NCBI RefSeq assembly: GCF_017354985.1
Contig: NZ_CP071501.1
Location: 453,501 to 517,500 of the forward strand
DNA length: 64,000 nt
Origin: Shewanella cyperi
GTDB lineage: Bacteria > Pseudomonadota > Gammaproteobacteria > Enterobacterales > Shewanellaceae
Reading direction: 5' to 3'
The notes beneath the pieces were generated by a model. That model had not been told where the DNA came from, searched no databases, and saw only the letters and a list, made by a program, of their open reading frames with translations. Of this stretch, positions 47,328 to 55,920 are shown one piece after another. The position numbers and the translations under genes were made by a program. The stretch's first letter is position 1. The number at the start of each line of letters is the position of its first letter.

Positions 47328-48529
47328 TGAATCCCCTGCTGCGTTTCAACGCCGTACTGATAGCCACGGTACTGCTGCTGGCCCTGAGTCTGGGCCAGGT
47401 GTATCGCTGGTACGGCAGTGAGCCCACCCCCGTGGTGGATGCCGAATACGTGCTGCAGGCGGTGGAGCAATTGCAGCACAGCCACAGATCGCTGCAATGC
47501 CAGATGGATAACGGCATTGGCTGTGGTGATGCCCTGTTTGTGGAGTACCCTGCCGGGTACTGGGGTGGCAAGCTGGACGAGGCCCAGGTGTTTGCCATGC
47601 GCGACAAACAGGGGCGGCAGATGCTGTGCCGCCATTCCGAGTCTGACAAAATTCTGTGCATCAACAACCTCAAGTCGCCGGACAAGCTGGAGCACGGGCT
47701 GGATCTGGCCTATGTGTTCTACCTGGCACTGTTCCTGGTGATTTTTCTGCTCAGTCGCAATCTGTTCCGTGACATAGAGATCTTGCGTCGCTCGGCGATC
47801 TCCGAAATCAAGTTCGGCAAGTTTCCAGCCTTCTCCTTAAGCCCCAAGTCCTACCTGGCGCCGCTGGCCCAGTCACTGCGCAACATGACGGCCAACATTG
47901 AACAGCTGAACCAGTTCCAGGCCGAGGTGGCCGAGACAGTGTGCCATGACATCAAGACGCCCCTGGCGCGAATAAAGTTTCTCAGCCATCTGATGACGGC
48001 GGACAACCTGGATACCTCGCGTCAGCAGCTGAACAACAACATTGCCGATATCGAAGACAATATTTACGACTACCTGTCGCTGGCGGAAAACGAGTACAGC
48101 GAGGTGGGCAACGAGCGCACCGAGTTGGAACTCGGCGCCTTTATCAAGGATCTGCTGGCCCAGGTGCCGGCAGACAACGACATTGCCATTGAGCTGCAAC
48201 AGCCTGCGCCCATTTCCGCCTGGCTCTACAGTAACCTGATGAAACGCCTGGTGAATAACCTGCTTGGCAATGCGCTGCGTTTTGCCAAAAGCCGGGTGCT
48301 GATCCGCTGTGAACGGCAGGGGCAGCACCTGCTGCTGGCGGTGGAGGACGATGGCCCCGGCTGGGACGCCGCCGAAGGAAGCGGCGGTGATGGCCAGCTG
48401 GCACATCACAAGCTGGGCCTGTCGATAGTGCGGCGGGTGGTAGAGAAACACCAGGGCCAGATCCGGCTGCAGCCCTCCAGCCTTGGTGGGGCCAAGGTTT
48501 TGATTTTACTCCCCTTGATAACACAGTAG
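47327..48529 (+). CDS. Sensor histidine kinase of the MipA operon
   Basis: 400 residues from ATG at 47327 (GTG at 47324 is also in frame). Two membrane spans (about 7-26 and 128-147) enclose a periplasmic sensor of about 100 residues with cysteines near 56, 62, 100 and 108. Then comes the H-box ETVCHDIKTPLARIKFLSHL with His at about 207. The ATPase domain has NNLLGNALRFAKS, EDDGPGWD and HKLGLSIVRRV. It is RstB/CpxA-like in plan and is coupled to the regulator. The periplasmic DUF3019 product encoded in the same operon could modulate it. Confidence 0.92.
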   Translation: MNPLLRFNAVLIATVLLLALSLGQVYRWYGSEPTPVVDAEYVLQAVEQLQHSHRSLQCQMDNGIGCGDALFVEYPAGYWGGKLDEAQVFAMRDKQGRQMLCRHSESDKILCINNLKSPDKLEHGLDLAYVFYLALFLVIFLLSRNLFRDIEILRRSAISEIKFGKFPAFSLSPKSYLAPLAQSLRNMTANIEQLNQFQAEVAETVCHDIKTPLARIKFLSHLMTADNLDTSRQQLNNNIADIEDNIYDYLSLAENEYSEVGNERTELELGAFIKDLLAQVPADNDIAIELQQPAPISAWLYSNLMKRLVNNLLGNALRFAKSRVLIRCERQGQHLLLAVEDDGPGWDAAEGSGGDGQLAHHKLGLSIVRRVVEKHQGQIRLQPSSLGGAKVLILLPLITQ

Positions 48530-48548
48530 CTCCATTCCCCGTGGCCCT

Positions 48549-48587
48549 CTTTCCGGGCCTTCTTTCCGGGCTTTCTTTCCGGGCCTT
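48549..48587. repeat. Three 13-bp tandem repeats
   Basis: CTTTCCGGGCCTT starts at 48549, 48562 and 48575; the middle copy has one change (CTTTCCGGGCTTT). It lies between the kinase stop and the subtilase promoter region. Confidence 0.7.
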
Positions 48588-48723
48588 CCGTCGGGAAACA
48601 TTCCTTTTTCCTCGCTTTTCCGCCCTTGGGGTGGACCGCAAACCTGGCCTCGGGGGCCGGTGATTTTTTTGCATCACCAAGCAAATGATTTTGGCAGCAA
48701 AAGTTTAACAAATGTCACCAAAT

Positions 48724-48741
48724 GTACACTTTTGGACAGTT
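48724..48741. promoter_or_regulatory. 18-bp motif upstream of the large subtilase (copy 2)
   Basis: GTACACTTTTGGACAGTT lies 80-97 bases ahead of the subtilase ATG. It equals the reverse complement of the motif ahead of the MipA operon at 16 of 18 bases. Confidence 0.5.
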
Positions 48742-48820
48742 TCGCAGGTACTTCTGCCTTAGGGTATCGCCTGGGGAGGCAAACCCAAAAACCCGAATCC
48801 ACTCCTCCAGGAGAACTAGA

Positions 48821-51800
48821 ATGAAACTGAAGTCCCTTACTGTGGCGACACTTGCGGCGCTGTATGGCGCCGGTATGGCATCGGCCATGCCCACGTCGTC
48901 GACAAACGTGTCTGCCACTGGCAGCAAGGGTGGCGTTGTACTGCAAGCCATCACCAAAGAAGAATTAAGCCGGCCCAAGCGCGTTTCCGACAAAGCGCCC
49001 CAAACCAATAACGCTATCCGTCCCATGCCCGGCGGATTGAACCAGCAGCATCAACCCGCATCGGCCAAGGCCAAGTTTGTTGAAGAGCCTAATCGCAGCG
49101 GCGAGGATGTGTACATAGTGCGCCTGCGGGACTTGCCGCTGGCCACCTACGACGGTCGGGTTAAAGGTTATGCCGCCACCGCCCAGCAGGTGATCCGTAA
49201 CGAGATGGCTTCCCAAACGCCTGTGATGCAACAGGGCAAGCAAAGGATGCAAAAGGCGGCTGCCGTCGACCAGGCCCAGGTGCAGGCGGTGCAGCAATCC
49301 AGAGTGGAAAGCTACCGTCAATACCTGAGCGCCAAGCAAAATGACGTGCTGCAACAGGCCCGCAGCCAGGGCATACAAAACCCGGTGCGCGCCAACTACA
49401 CCAACGCGGTCAACGGTTTCTCCATCAAGATGACCCAGGCCCAGGCCAAAGCCCTGGCAGCCCTGCCTCAGGTACAGTTCATCGAACGCTCCACCATGCA
49501 GCAGATCCAGACCGACCGCGGCCCGACCTTTATCGGTGCCGATCAGGTGTGGACCGGCAATACTGTCACCGGCCTGCCCTGGAAGGGTGAGGGCATAGTG
49601 ATGGGTATCATAGATACCGGCATCAACTCGGATCATGTGGCGTTCGCCGATATCGGCGGTGACGGCTACGATCACACCAACCCCCTGGGCGACGGTAATT
49701 ACCTGGGCGACTGCGCCACCGGTAAGCTGGTTTGTAACGATAAGCTGATTGGTATTTACAGCTGGCCTGTGATCACCGACACCTACCAGGGCCTGGCCCC
49801 GGCCACGGGTGAGGACATCCAGGGTCACGGCAGCCACACCGCGGGTACCGCCGCCGGTAACTATGTGGAAAACGTGCCCTTGCTGGCCCCCTCCCTGGGG
49901 GATGGTGACGGTGAGCCCCTGGGGTTCACCTTTGAGTCCACCTCGGGCGTGGCACCACATGCCAACATCATTGCCTATCAGGTGTGTCTCCCGGAAGATG
50001 GGTGTCCCACAGAGGCGATCCTCAAGGCCTATGAACAGGCCATTGCCGACGACGTGGATGTGATTAACTTCTCCATCGGCGGCGGCGAGCAATTCCCATG
50101 GGAAAGCGCTACCGAGCTGGCCATACTCTCGGCCCGTGAAGCCGGTATTTCCGTGGCCGTGGCCGCAGGTAACTCGGGTGGTGATGCCCATAACACCTTC
50201 TTCGGCAGCCTGGGACACAGTGCGCCCTGGGAAATGGTGGTGGCCGCGAGCACCCATGACAGGGTGTTGCACAAGACCAACAACCTGATCTCCTTTAGCG
50301 GTGGCAACTCCACCCCTTATCTCTACATAGATCCCAACTCCAGTTGGGGCGATGATATCGCCGGTTACTCGGTGGACAGCATCAGCCTGGGTATTCCCGT
50401 GAGTGCCGCCGATTATGGCGATCCCCAGTGTCTCAACGCCTTTGCCCCCGGCACCTTCAGTGCCGATCAGGTGGTGGTGTGTGAGCGCGGAACCAATGCC
50501 AGGGTCGCCAAGGCACACAACGTCAAGGCCGGCGGAGCCGGTGGCTTTATCCTCTACAACCAGGCCTGGTACTCGGGCATTACTCAGGAAGAGCAGAGGC
50601 TGTATGACGATGCCTATCCGCTGCCGGGTATCCATGTGTCCAACTACACAGGCAACAACATATTGAACTGGATGAATGACGGCGCCGCCGAACATTTCAT
50701 CAACATTACCGGCGGTTCCGTGGACCGTAGCCTGGATCCCGCCAAGGGTGACATGCTGGCGGACTTCTCGTCCCTCGGTCCTTCCATGACCTACAAGCAC
50801 CATATGGCGCCGAACATTGCTGCCCCCGGGGTGGACATTCTCGCGCCCTATGCCGATGAGCATCCAATGGCGCCTGGCTCAGCTCAATCCCAGGACTGGG
50901 CCATCATCAGCGGTACCTCCATGGCCAGCCCACATGTGGCCGGTGTCATGGCCCTGGTGCGTCAGGCCCATCCGGACTGGACTGCTGCCGAGGTGCAGTC
51001 GGCGATGGAAATGACCGCCTCCCAGACTGTGCGCCGTGACGTGGATCAGTACAATCCCGACGGTTTCCCCGCCACCCAGCACCGCACCGGTTCCGGCCGC
51101 GTGGATGCCCAGGCGGCGGTCAATGCCGGTCTTATCATGAATGAGACGGTGGAAAACTTCCGTCTGGCCAACCCATCCATGGGCGGCGATGTGCGCCAGC
51201 TCAACCTGCCACAGCTGGCAAACAGCAACTGCCGCGGCGGCGTCTGCTCCTGGGTGCGAACCGTGACCGCTACCCGCGATGGCAGTTGGACTTTGAGTGC
51301 CGATCAGTGGGTCTATGACCGTTGGGTCTCCACCTATGACGGCGAGATCGACATGCACAATGCCAAGATGGAATTCTTCCCGGCGAGCTTCAGTCTCAAG
51401 GCCGGCGAGAGCCAGAGCATAGTGATCAAGGCCGATATTACCGACATTCAATACCAACACGATTCAAAACTTTTGGGTGCAGGCCGCAGCCTGGATGGGG
51501 TGGAGCTGTGGACCAGCGTTAACCTCACTGCCTCCGACAGCAGCATACCCAAGTCACATTGGCCCGTGTCCATCAACTTCGACCATGGCGGTCTGCCGGA
51601 AGCGGTGAATGTTGAGGTCCACAGGGACAACGGCAGCTATCGCATCGCCGATCTGCCACTGGGTGCCAGCAATGACCTGGTGTACCGTGGCCATGGTCCG
51701 GTCAAGGCCGATATCATGGAAGTAACCCTGCCCCAGGACAACAACCACAGGCCTATCTACTCGGACGGTGATTATGCTCCGGGACATAACCAGGTGACCC

Positions 51801-54082
51801 TGTTCAATGTGCCCGAAGACACTGCCCGCTTTGTGGTGGAAGTGCTTGAACACACCAAGGACCCTGGCTTTAACAAGTACATGCGCGAATTGGGTGGCTC
51901 ACTGGCGATTCACATAGGCCGTGACAGCAATGGCAACGGCGAGGCCGATTTCGATGAGGAATGGATCTGCTCCTCCACCACCCAAATCGAACTTAACCGC
52001 TGCAGCCTGACCAACCCGGATGCAGGCCAATATTGGGTCTTGTTGTCCAACACCAGTAAGAATATGAGCGACTGGGACCTGGACCAGGGGCCGGATCCCT
52101 GGGGTTACTACGGTATCACCAGAGAGCAATTGGTTGACAGTTACAGGGTTGCCATGGCCTTGGTGCCAAGCGATGCCAGTGGCCTGACGATCGAAGGCCC
52201 GGCCACCTCGGATGGCAGCCTGGTTGACCTGGATCTGAACTGGAACCTGGATAACCTGGCCGAAGGCGATGTGGCCTATGCCGGTGTCGATATCGGCAGC
52301 AGCGCAGCGCCCGGCAGCATAGGCTTTATCCCTGTGCGCCTTAAGCGTGGCATGGATGACGTGACCGTCAACAACAACCAGAGGGTTCGCGGTGGCGATA
52401 TTGTCGACGTGACCGTACACGTGGTGGAAAACAACACGGGTACCGATCGCGACTTCGACCTCAGCACTGTTATTCCCGCGGGACTGACCCTGGTGCCGGG
52501 GTCGGTCAAGGTCAGCAGCCTGGAGCAGGAAGCAAACCTGAGCGTTGACGGCAACACAGTGCGCGTTGCCGGGGTGCAGCAGGATTCCGGCAACTGGGAT
52601 CGCAGCTACAAGGTGACCACCAATGAAACCGACGCCCTGTGCCGGGTACCGGCCTATGGTCGCAATGACAGCGGCTTCGTCGGTCTGGCGAAAAACTACG
52701 GTTTCATGCCGGCCATAGGTGGCACCATGGTCGATGCCTCCGGCAGCTGGGATTATGATGCCACCGTCGGTGAGTGGGTCTACACCAATCCGTTCGAGAT
52801 CCACATGGCGGATTACTGGGGCGCAGATGGCCATATGAACCTGTTCCATAACGAGGATTATATGAGCTATGACCGCTTCATTGTTTCGCCTCAGGGCTTT
52901 GTGACCTTCGGGCCTGAGTGGGGAGCTGCCAGCCACTTCATCAGCCAGAAGTTCCCTTACTACATGAACCCCTATGGCCCATTCGTGGCACCGTTCTGGC
53001 GTGGTTATGCGGACCCCGCAAACATCGGCTTCTCTATACCTGTCGATGTACTGGGCGCGCCACTGGAACAAAACCTGTTTGAGCCCTGGAAAGGCTCGGG
53101 TATCGCCCTGGCGTATGCCGGTGATGACTTCATCATAGAGTGGGTTAACGCCCGTACCCAAGGTGTGGAAGCCAGCTGGTTTGGCACCTATCCGACGGGT
53201 GTGGAGCAGAACGACCGCTATACCTTTGATCTGATCATGAACAAGGGTTATCGCTACGGCGCAGGTGAGTTCGAGTTTGTGATGGCCTATGGCGACATGG
53301 ACTTTGCCGATCAGGGGGATTACGGTTCCATAGGTGTGCACGGCAACTATGGCCCGCTGGATGTCTTTGGTTATCCCTATGGTCAGGAAATGGGGGTCAG
53401 TGCCGCCTATAACGATCTGAAGGAAGTGACCACGGCCAACAAGGTGATCTGCTTAGACTACACAGGCCCGGAAGCAACCCAGTTCGACCTGAGCTTCCAG
53501 GTGCGTGTGGCTGAAACCGCCGCCGGTCAGACCCTGACCATGGACGTGGTCAGCGACGTCAGCGGTATGGGACAGAAGGTGATAGCCAATGCCATCCAGG
53601 TGGCCGGTAACATCACTCTGGCGCCGTTCAACGCCATGACAATCGCCGAGAACACCAGTGCCGATGTGACAGTGGCCTACGCCGACGTTGATGCCAATCC
53701 GAACCTGATTTCCGTCAGCGGTGAGCACATCAGTGCCCTGGTGCATGGCAACAGCGCCGGTTCTACCGTGACCATCACCCCCGATGCCAACTGGCATGGT
53801 GAAACACAAGTCAGCGTAACAGTGGCCGACAGCGTCAACCCCACTGATGCCACGACCCAGAGCTTTATGCTGACCGTGACTTCGGACGGTATCGAGCCCG
53901 GTTGTACCGATAGCGCTGCCACCAACTATGATGCCAACGCCAATCAGGATGACGGCAGCTGCACCTTCCCGGCGCCGCCTGCCGCTGAACCTGCCAAGGA
54001 CACCTCCAGCGGTGGTGCCCTGGGCTGGCTGGCACTGCTGTTGGCACCTGTTGCCATGGTGCGTCGCCGCCGCCTGCACTGA
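48821..54082 (+). CDS. Giant S8 subtilase with GlyGly-CTERM tail (1753 aa)
   Basis: Starts at ATG 48821 with CCAGGAG ahead. Signal peptide (about 1-22), pro-domain of the inhibitor I9 type (about 85-225; VYIVRLRDLPLATYDG), S8 catalytic domain with Asp265 (IIDTGIN), His336 (GHGSHTAGT) and Ser700 (SGTSMASPHVAG). The long His-Ser gap holds a protease-associated (PA) domain (about 515-620). FN3/Ig-like domains and a DUF11-like domain (about 1150-1260) follow. Near the end is CTDSAATNYDANANQDDGSC, a probable calcium-binding repeat, then SSGGALGWLALLLAPVAMV and RRRR: a GlyGly-CTERM sorting signal, cut by rhombosortase in other bacteria. The product is thus a surface or secreted protease. It lies directly behind the MipA two-component operon and is paralogous to the 58276 gene. 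Confidence 0.95.
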   Translation: MKLKSLTVATLAALYGAGMASAMPTSSTNVSATGSKGGVVLQAITKEELSRPKRVSDKAPQTNNAIRPMPGGLNQQHQPASAKAKFVEEPNRSGEDVYIVRLRDLPLATYDGRVKGYAATAQQVIRNEMASQTPVMQQGKQRMQKAAAVDQAQVQAVQQSRVESYRQYLSAKQNDVLQQARSQGIQNPVRANYTNAVNGFSIKMTQAQAKALAALPQVQFIERSTMQQIQTDRGPTFIGADQVWTGNTVTGLPWKGEGIVMGIIDTGINSDHVAFADIGGDGYDHTNPLGDGNYLGDCATGKLVCNDKLIGIYSWPVITDTYQGLAPATGEDIQGHGSHTAGTAAGNYVENVPLLAPSLGDGDGEPLGFTFESTSGVAPHANIIAYQVCLPEDGCPTEAILKAYEQAIADDVDVINFSIGGGEQFPWESATELAILSAREAGISVAVAAGNSGGDAHNTFFGSLGHSAPWEMVVAASTHDRVLHKTNNLISFSGGNSTPYLYIDPNSSWGDDIAGYSVDSISLGIPVSAADYGDPQCLNAFAPGTFSADQVVVCERGTNARVAKAHNVKAGGAGGFILYNQAWYSGITQEEQRLYDDAYPLPGIHVSNYTGNNILNWMNDGAAEHFINITGGSVDRSLDPAKGDMLADFSSLGPSMTYKHHMAPNIAAPGVDILAPYADEHPMAPGSAQSQDWAIISGTSMASPHVAGVMALVRQAHPDWTAAEVQSAMEMTASQTVRRDVDQYNPDGFPATQHRTGSGRVDAQAAVNAGLIMNETVENFRLANPSMGGDVRQLNLPQLANSNCRGGVCSWVRTVTATRDGSWTLSADQWVYDRWVSTYDGEIDMHNAKMEFFPASFSLKAGESQSIVIKADITDIQYQHDSKLLGAGRSLDGVELWTSVNLTASDSSIPKSHWPVSINFDHGGLPEAVNVEVHRDNGSYRIADLPLGASNDLVYRGHGPVKADIMEVTLPQDNNHRPIYSDGDYAPGHNQVTLFNVPEDTARFVVEVLEHTKDPGFNKYMRELGGSLAIHIGRDSNGNGEADFDEEWICSSTTQIELNRCSLTNPDAGQYWVLLSNTSKNMSDWDLDQGPDPWGYYGITREQLVDSYRVAMALVPSDASGLTIEGPATSDGSLVDLDLNWNLDNLAEGDVAYAGVDIGSSAAPGSIGFIPVRLKRGMDDVTVNNNQRVRGGDIVDVTVHVVENNTGTDRDFDLSTVIPAGLTLVPGSVKVSSLEQEANLSVDGNTVRVAGVQQDSGNWDRSYKVTTNETDALCRVPAYGRNDSGFVGLAKNYGFMPAIGGTMVDASGSWDYDATVGEWVYTNPFEIHMADYWGADGHMNLFHNEDYMSYDRFIVSPQGFVTFGPEWGAASHFISQKFPYYMNPYGPFVAPFWRGYADPANIGFSIPVDVLGAPLEQNLFEPWKGSGIALAYAGDDFIIEWVNARTQGVEASWFGTYPTGVEQNDRYTFDLIMNKGYRYGAGEFEFVMAYGDMDFADQGDYGSIGVHGNYGPLDVFGYPYGQEMGVSAAYNDLKEVTTANKVICLDYTGPEATQFDLSFQVRVAETAAGQTLTMDVVSDVSGMGQKVIANAIQVAGNITLAPFNAMTIAENTSADVTVAYADVDANPNLISVSGEHISALVHGNSAGSTVTITPDANWHGETQVSVTVADSVNPTDATTQSFMLTVTSDGIEPGCTDSAATNYDANANQDDGSCTFPAPPAAEPAKDTSSGGALGWLALLLAPVAMVRRRRLH

Positions 54083-54134
54083 GCTGCAATGCTTGGTTTA
54101 ATGCAAGCTGCATGAGTCGCGGTTAACGCAAGAT

Positions 54135-54165
54135 AAAACGGGTCCCTCGGGACCCGTTTTTTATT
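54135..54165. terminator. Bidirectional terminator after the large subtilase
   Basis: AAAACGGGTCCC (54135-54146) pairs perfectly with GGGACCCGTTTT (54149-54160), followed by TTATT on the plus strand; the A-rich left arm lets it work for the convergent minus-strand operon too. Confidence 0.9.
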
Positions 54166-54202
54166 GGCTTAGGCCTTGATGCTCACCCCATGGGCCGGTT
54201 GT

Positions 54203-54715
54203 TCACTGCTGATGAATCAGGGGAGCCTGCTGGGCTGTCTGCTTTGACGCTTCATCCTGCGCCAGCCATTGCCGCAGCCATTGCTGCTCCACTAGGCCGC
54301 TCTTGCCTTTCCAGTTGCCTTTCTCATCGATAAAAAAGGTGCGCGGCAGCTCGCCGTACCAAGCGGGGTCGAGCAGGAAGCGCCCCTGTTGCTCCTGGCC
54401 ATCGGCAAAACTGAGCTGTGGCAGGGCAGTCAGTCCCAGTTGCGCCAGCACTTGTTGTTGCTCCTGCTCCCGGTCGGCGTCGGCATCTGTGTTGATCAGC
54501 AGCAGACGTTCGCGGTCAACCTGTGGCAGCAGCGACTTGAGTTCGCCAAGTTCCCGAATACAGGCGGGGCAGTCGAGGCTCCAGCAAATGCTCACCCAGC
54601 GCTGGCCCGCCATGATGGCGGCCCTGGCATCCAGGCTTTGGGCCGTCAGCAAGGGGGCCGCGGTCAGGGAGCCGGACAGCAGCCAGAGTCCAAGCATCAG
54701 GCCGCGGCGGATCAT
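54203..54715 (-). CDS. TlpA-like thioredoxin-fold exported protein
   Basis: 170 residues from ATG at 54715, whose ATGA overlaps the stop of the BNR gene. Signal peptide (GLMLGLWLLSGSLTA). The thioredoxin-like fold carries the active-site CPAC at Cys49-Cys52 (SLDCPACIRELGELK), followed by LPQLSFADG and GELPRTFFIDEKGNW. Such TlpA/ResA-type proteins keep cysteines reduced or help metallate copper sites in the periplasm. It is the last gene of the TonB receptor operon. CPAC, rather than the CxPC common in TlpA, hints at a specialised partner. Confidence 0.82.
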   Translation of the reverse strand: MIRRGLMLGLWLLSGSLTAAPLLTAQSLDARAAIMAGQRWVSICWSLDCPACIRELGELKSLLPQVDRERLLLINTDADADREQEQQQVLAQLGLTALPQLSFADGQEQQGRFLLDPAWYGELPRTFFIDEKGNWKGKSGLVEQQWLRQWLAQDEASKQTAQQAPLIHQQ

Positions 54716-55920
54716 GGCAGCACCCGGAAAAAGTGGCCCAGTCCGGGTCTGTGCCAGGAGACATAGGCCTTGCCGTCGTGGGTCAGCACAAAGGGCCGGT
54801 CGCTGCCGAGCTGGGAGCTGGCTAATTGACGGGCGGGACCGAAGAGGGCGCCGCCATCGCTTGAGCCTTGCCACCAGAGCTGTTGTTCGCTGCCGTTATA
54901 TTCGGTCCACACCAGATCCACTCTCTGCCCCTGCACCGCCAGATGTGGGTGGGATGCCAGTTGCTGGTTATTGCCGACCTTGAGCGGCGCACTCAATTGA
55001 ACCCCGCCATCGTCGGAATAAGCGTAAAAAATTCCCTGACCCTTGCGCCCGGCATTAAACCAGGCCAGGTGGTAACGTCCTGCGTCTGAGATGCCCAGGG
55101 CACCGCCCTGGTGCGGGCAGCCGTCGAGCTGCCAGTCATCGAAGGACACCTGTTGTGCTGTGGCGCCTTCCTTGAGCCGCAGCAGGGCAAACTCGCGTAC
55201 ATTGTCCGGATACAGGTGGCGCCACAGCAGGGCCTGGGTGCCGTCGGGCTCCTTGGCGAATGCCAGGCGGCAACACTGGCAGGTGCCGCGCACCAGTTCA
55301 CTGTTGAGAAATTGGCTGTCGCCGCGGCGCAGATTGCCCCTGGCAAAATAGACGGCCGACCCGGCAGCGGCGTTTGGATCCAATGCCTTGGCGCGGCTGT
55401 CGAGCCACACCAGACTGATGTCGCCGTCTGGGCTCACCAGCATTTCGTTGAAGGAGTGGCCGGCAACAAGCTGGTCATCATTGATGGTTTGGGGCCTGGT
55501 GAAGTGAGCTCCGCCATCGGCCGAGTAGCTCAGGCGAATATCGGCGCTGTACTTCTGCTCCCTTGCCATGGCCCAGGACAGGTAGAGGCCGCCCTGGCCA
55601 TCAAAGCCGAGCTTGGGGCGATTTTCACCGCGGGTGGAGATGGCCTCGGGCTCGGCGTTGACCTTTAGGGGGGCACCGAAGTGGACACCGGCATCGGTGG
55701 AACTGTCGAGGTACAGTTGCTGCTCGCTGACCCAGGCGCGCCACAATCTGCCATCCGGGCCGAAGGCGGCGGTGACAGTCTCGGCGCAGCGAATGTCACC
55801 GGCCGGGCATTGGCTTTGGGGTTGCGCAGGTGCCTCCTGATGCTGATGTGCCTGCGCCGGCATCAGGGCCGTGGCCAGTGCCAGCAGGGCCGTGGCCCTG
55901 ATAGAGGTAAGGGTTACCAT
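54712..55920 (-). CDS. BNR/sialidase-fold periplasmic protein with Cys-rich motif
   Basis: 402 residues with a signal peptide (ATALMPAQA, then a His-rich HQHQE start). The body has BNR-type repeats (SSTDAGVHFGAP, SYSADGGAHFTRP, YSDDGGVQLSAP, SSDGGALFGPA), giving a sialidase-like beta-propeller. It lacks an obvious sialidase Arg triad and instead has RGTCQCCRLAF (Cys214, 216, 217), DGCPHQGG (Cys268, His270), and Cys38 and Cys45. These look like metal or disulfide sites. It is encoded between a TonB receptor and a thioredoxin-like protein, overlapping both. I suggest a copper-handling or copper-substrate protein of the outer-membrane uptake route; automatic labels such as exo-alpha-sialidase would mislead. 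Confidence 0.75.
   Translation of the reverse strand: MVTLTSIRATALLALATALMPAQAHQHQEAPAQPQSQCPAGDIRCAETVTAAFGPDGRLWRAWVSEQQLYLDSSTDAGVHFGAPLKVNAEPEAISTRGENRPKLGFDGQGGLYLSWAMAREQKYSADIRLSYSADGGAHFTRPQTINDDQLVAGHSFNEMLVSPDGDISLVWLDSRAKALDPNAAAGSAVYFARGNLRRGDSQFLNSELVRGTCQCCRLAFAKEPDGTQALLWRHLYPDNVREFALLRLKEGATAQQVSFDDWQLDGCPHQGGALGISDAGRYHLAWFNAGRKGQGIFYAYSDDGGVQLSAPLKVGNNQQLASHPHLAVQGQRVDLVWTEYNGSEQQLWWQGSSDGGALFGPARQLASSQLGSDRPFVLTHDGKAYVSWHRPGLGHFFRVLP

Noticed and set aside
48965..50863. Minus-strand frame of 632 codons opposite the large subtilase
   Set aside because: Shadow frame; the plus strand holds a complete S8 domain with triad.
54712..55920. Exo-alpha-sialidase function for the BNR-repeat protein
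   Set aside because: Only the propeller repeats fit; the active-site arginine pattern is not evident and the operon points to metal uptake.
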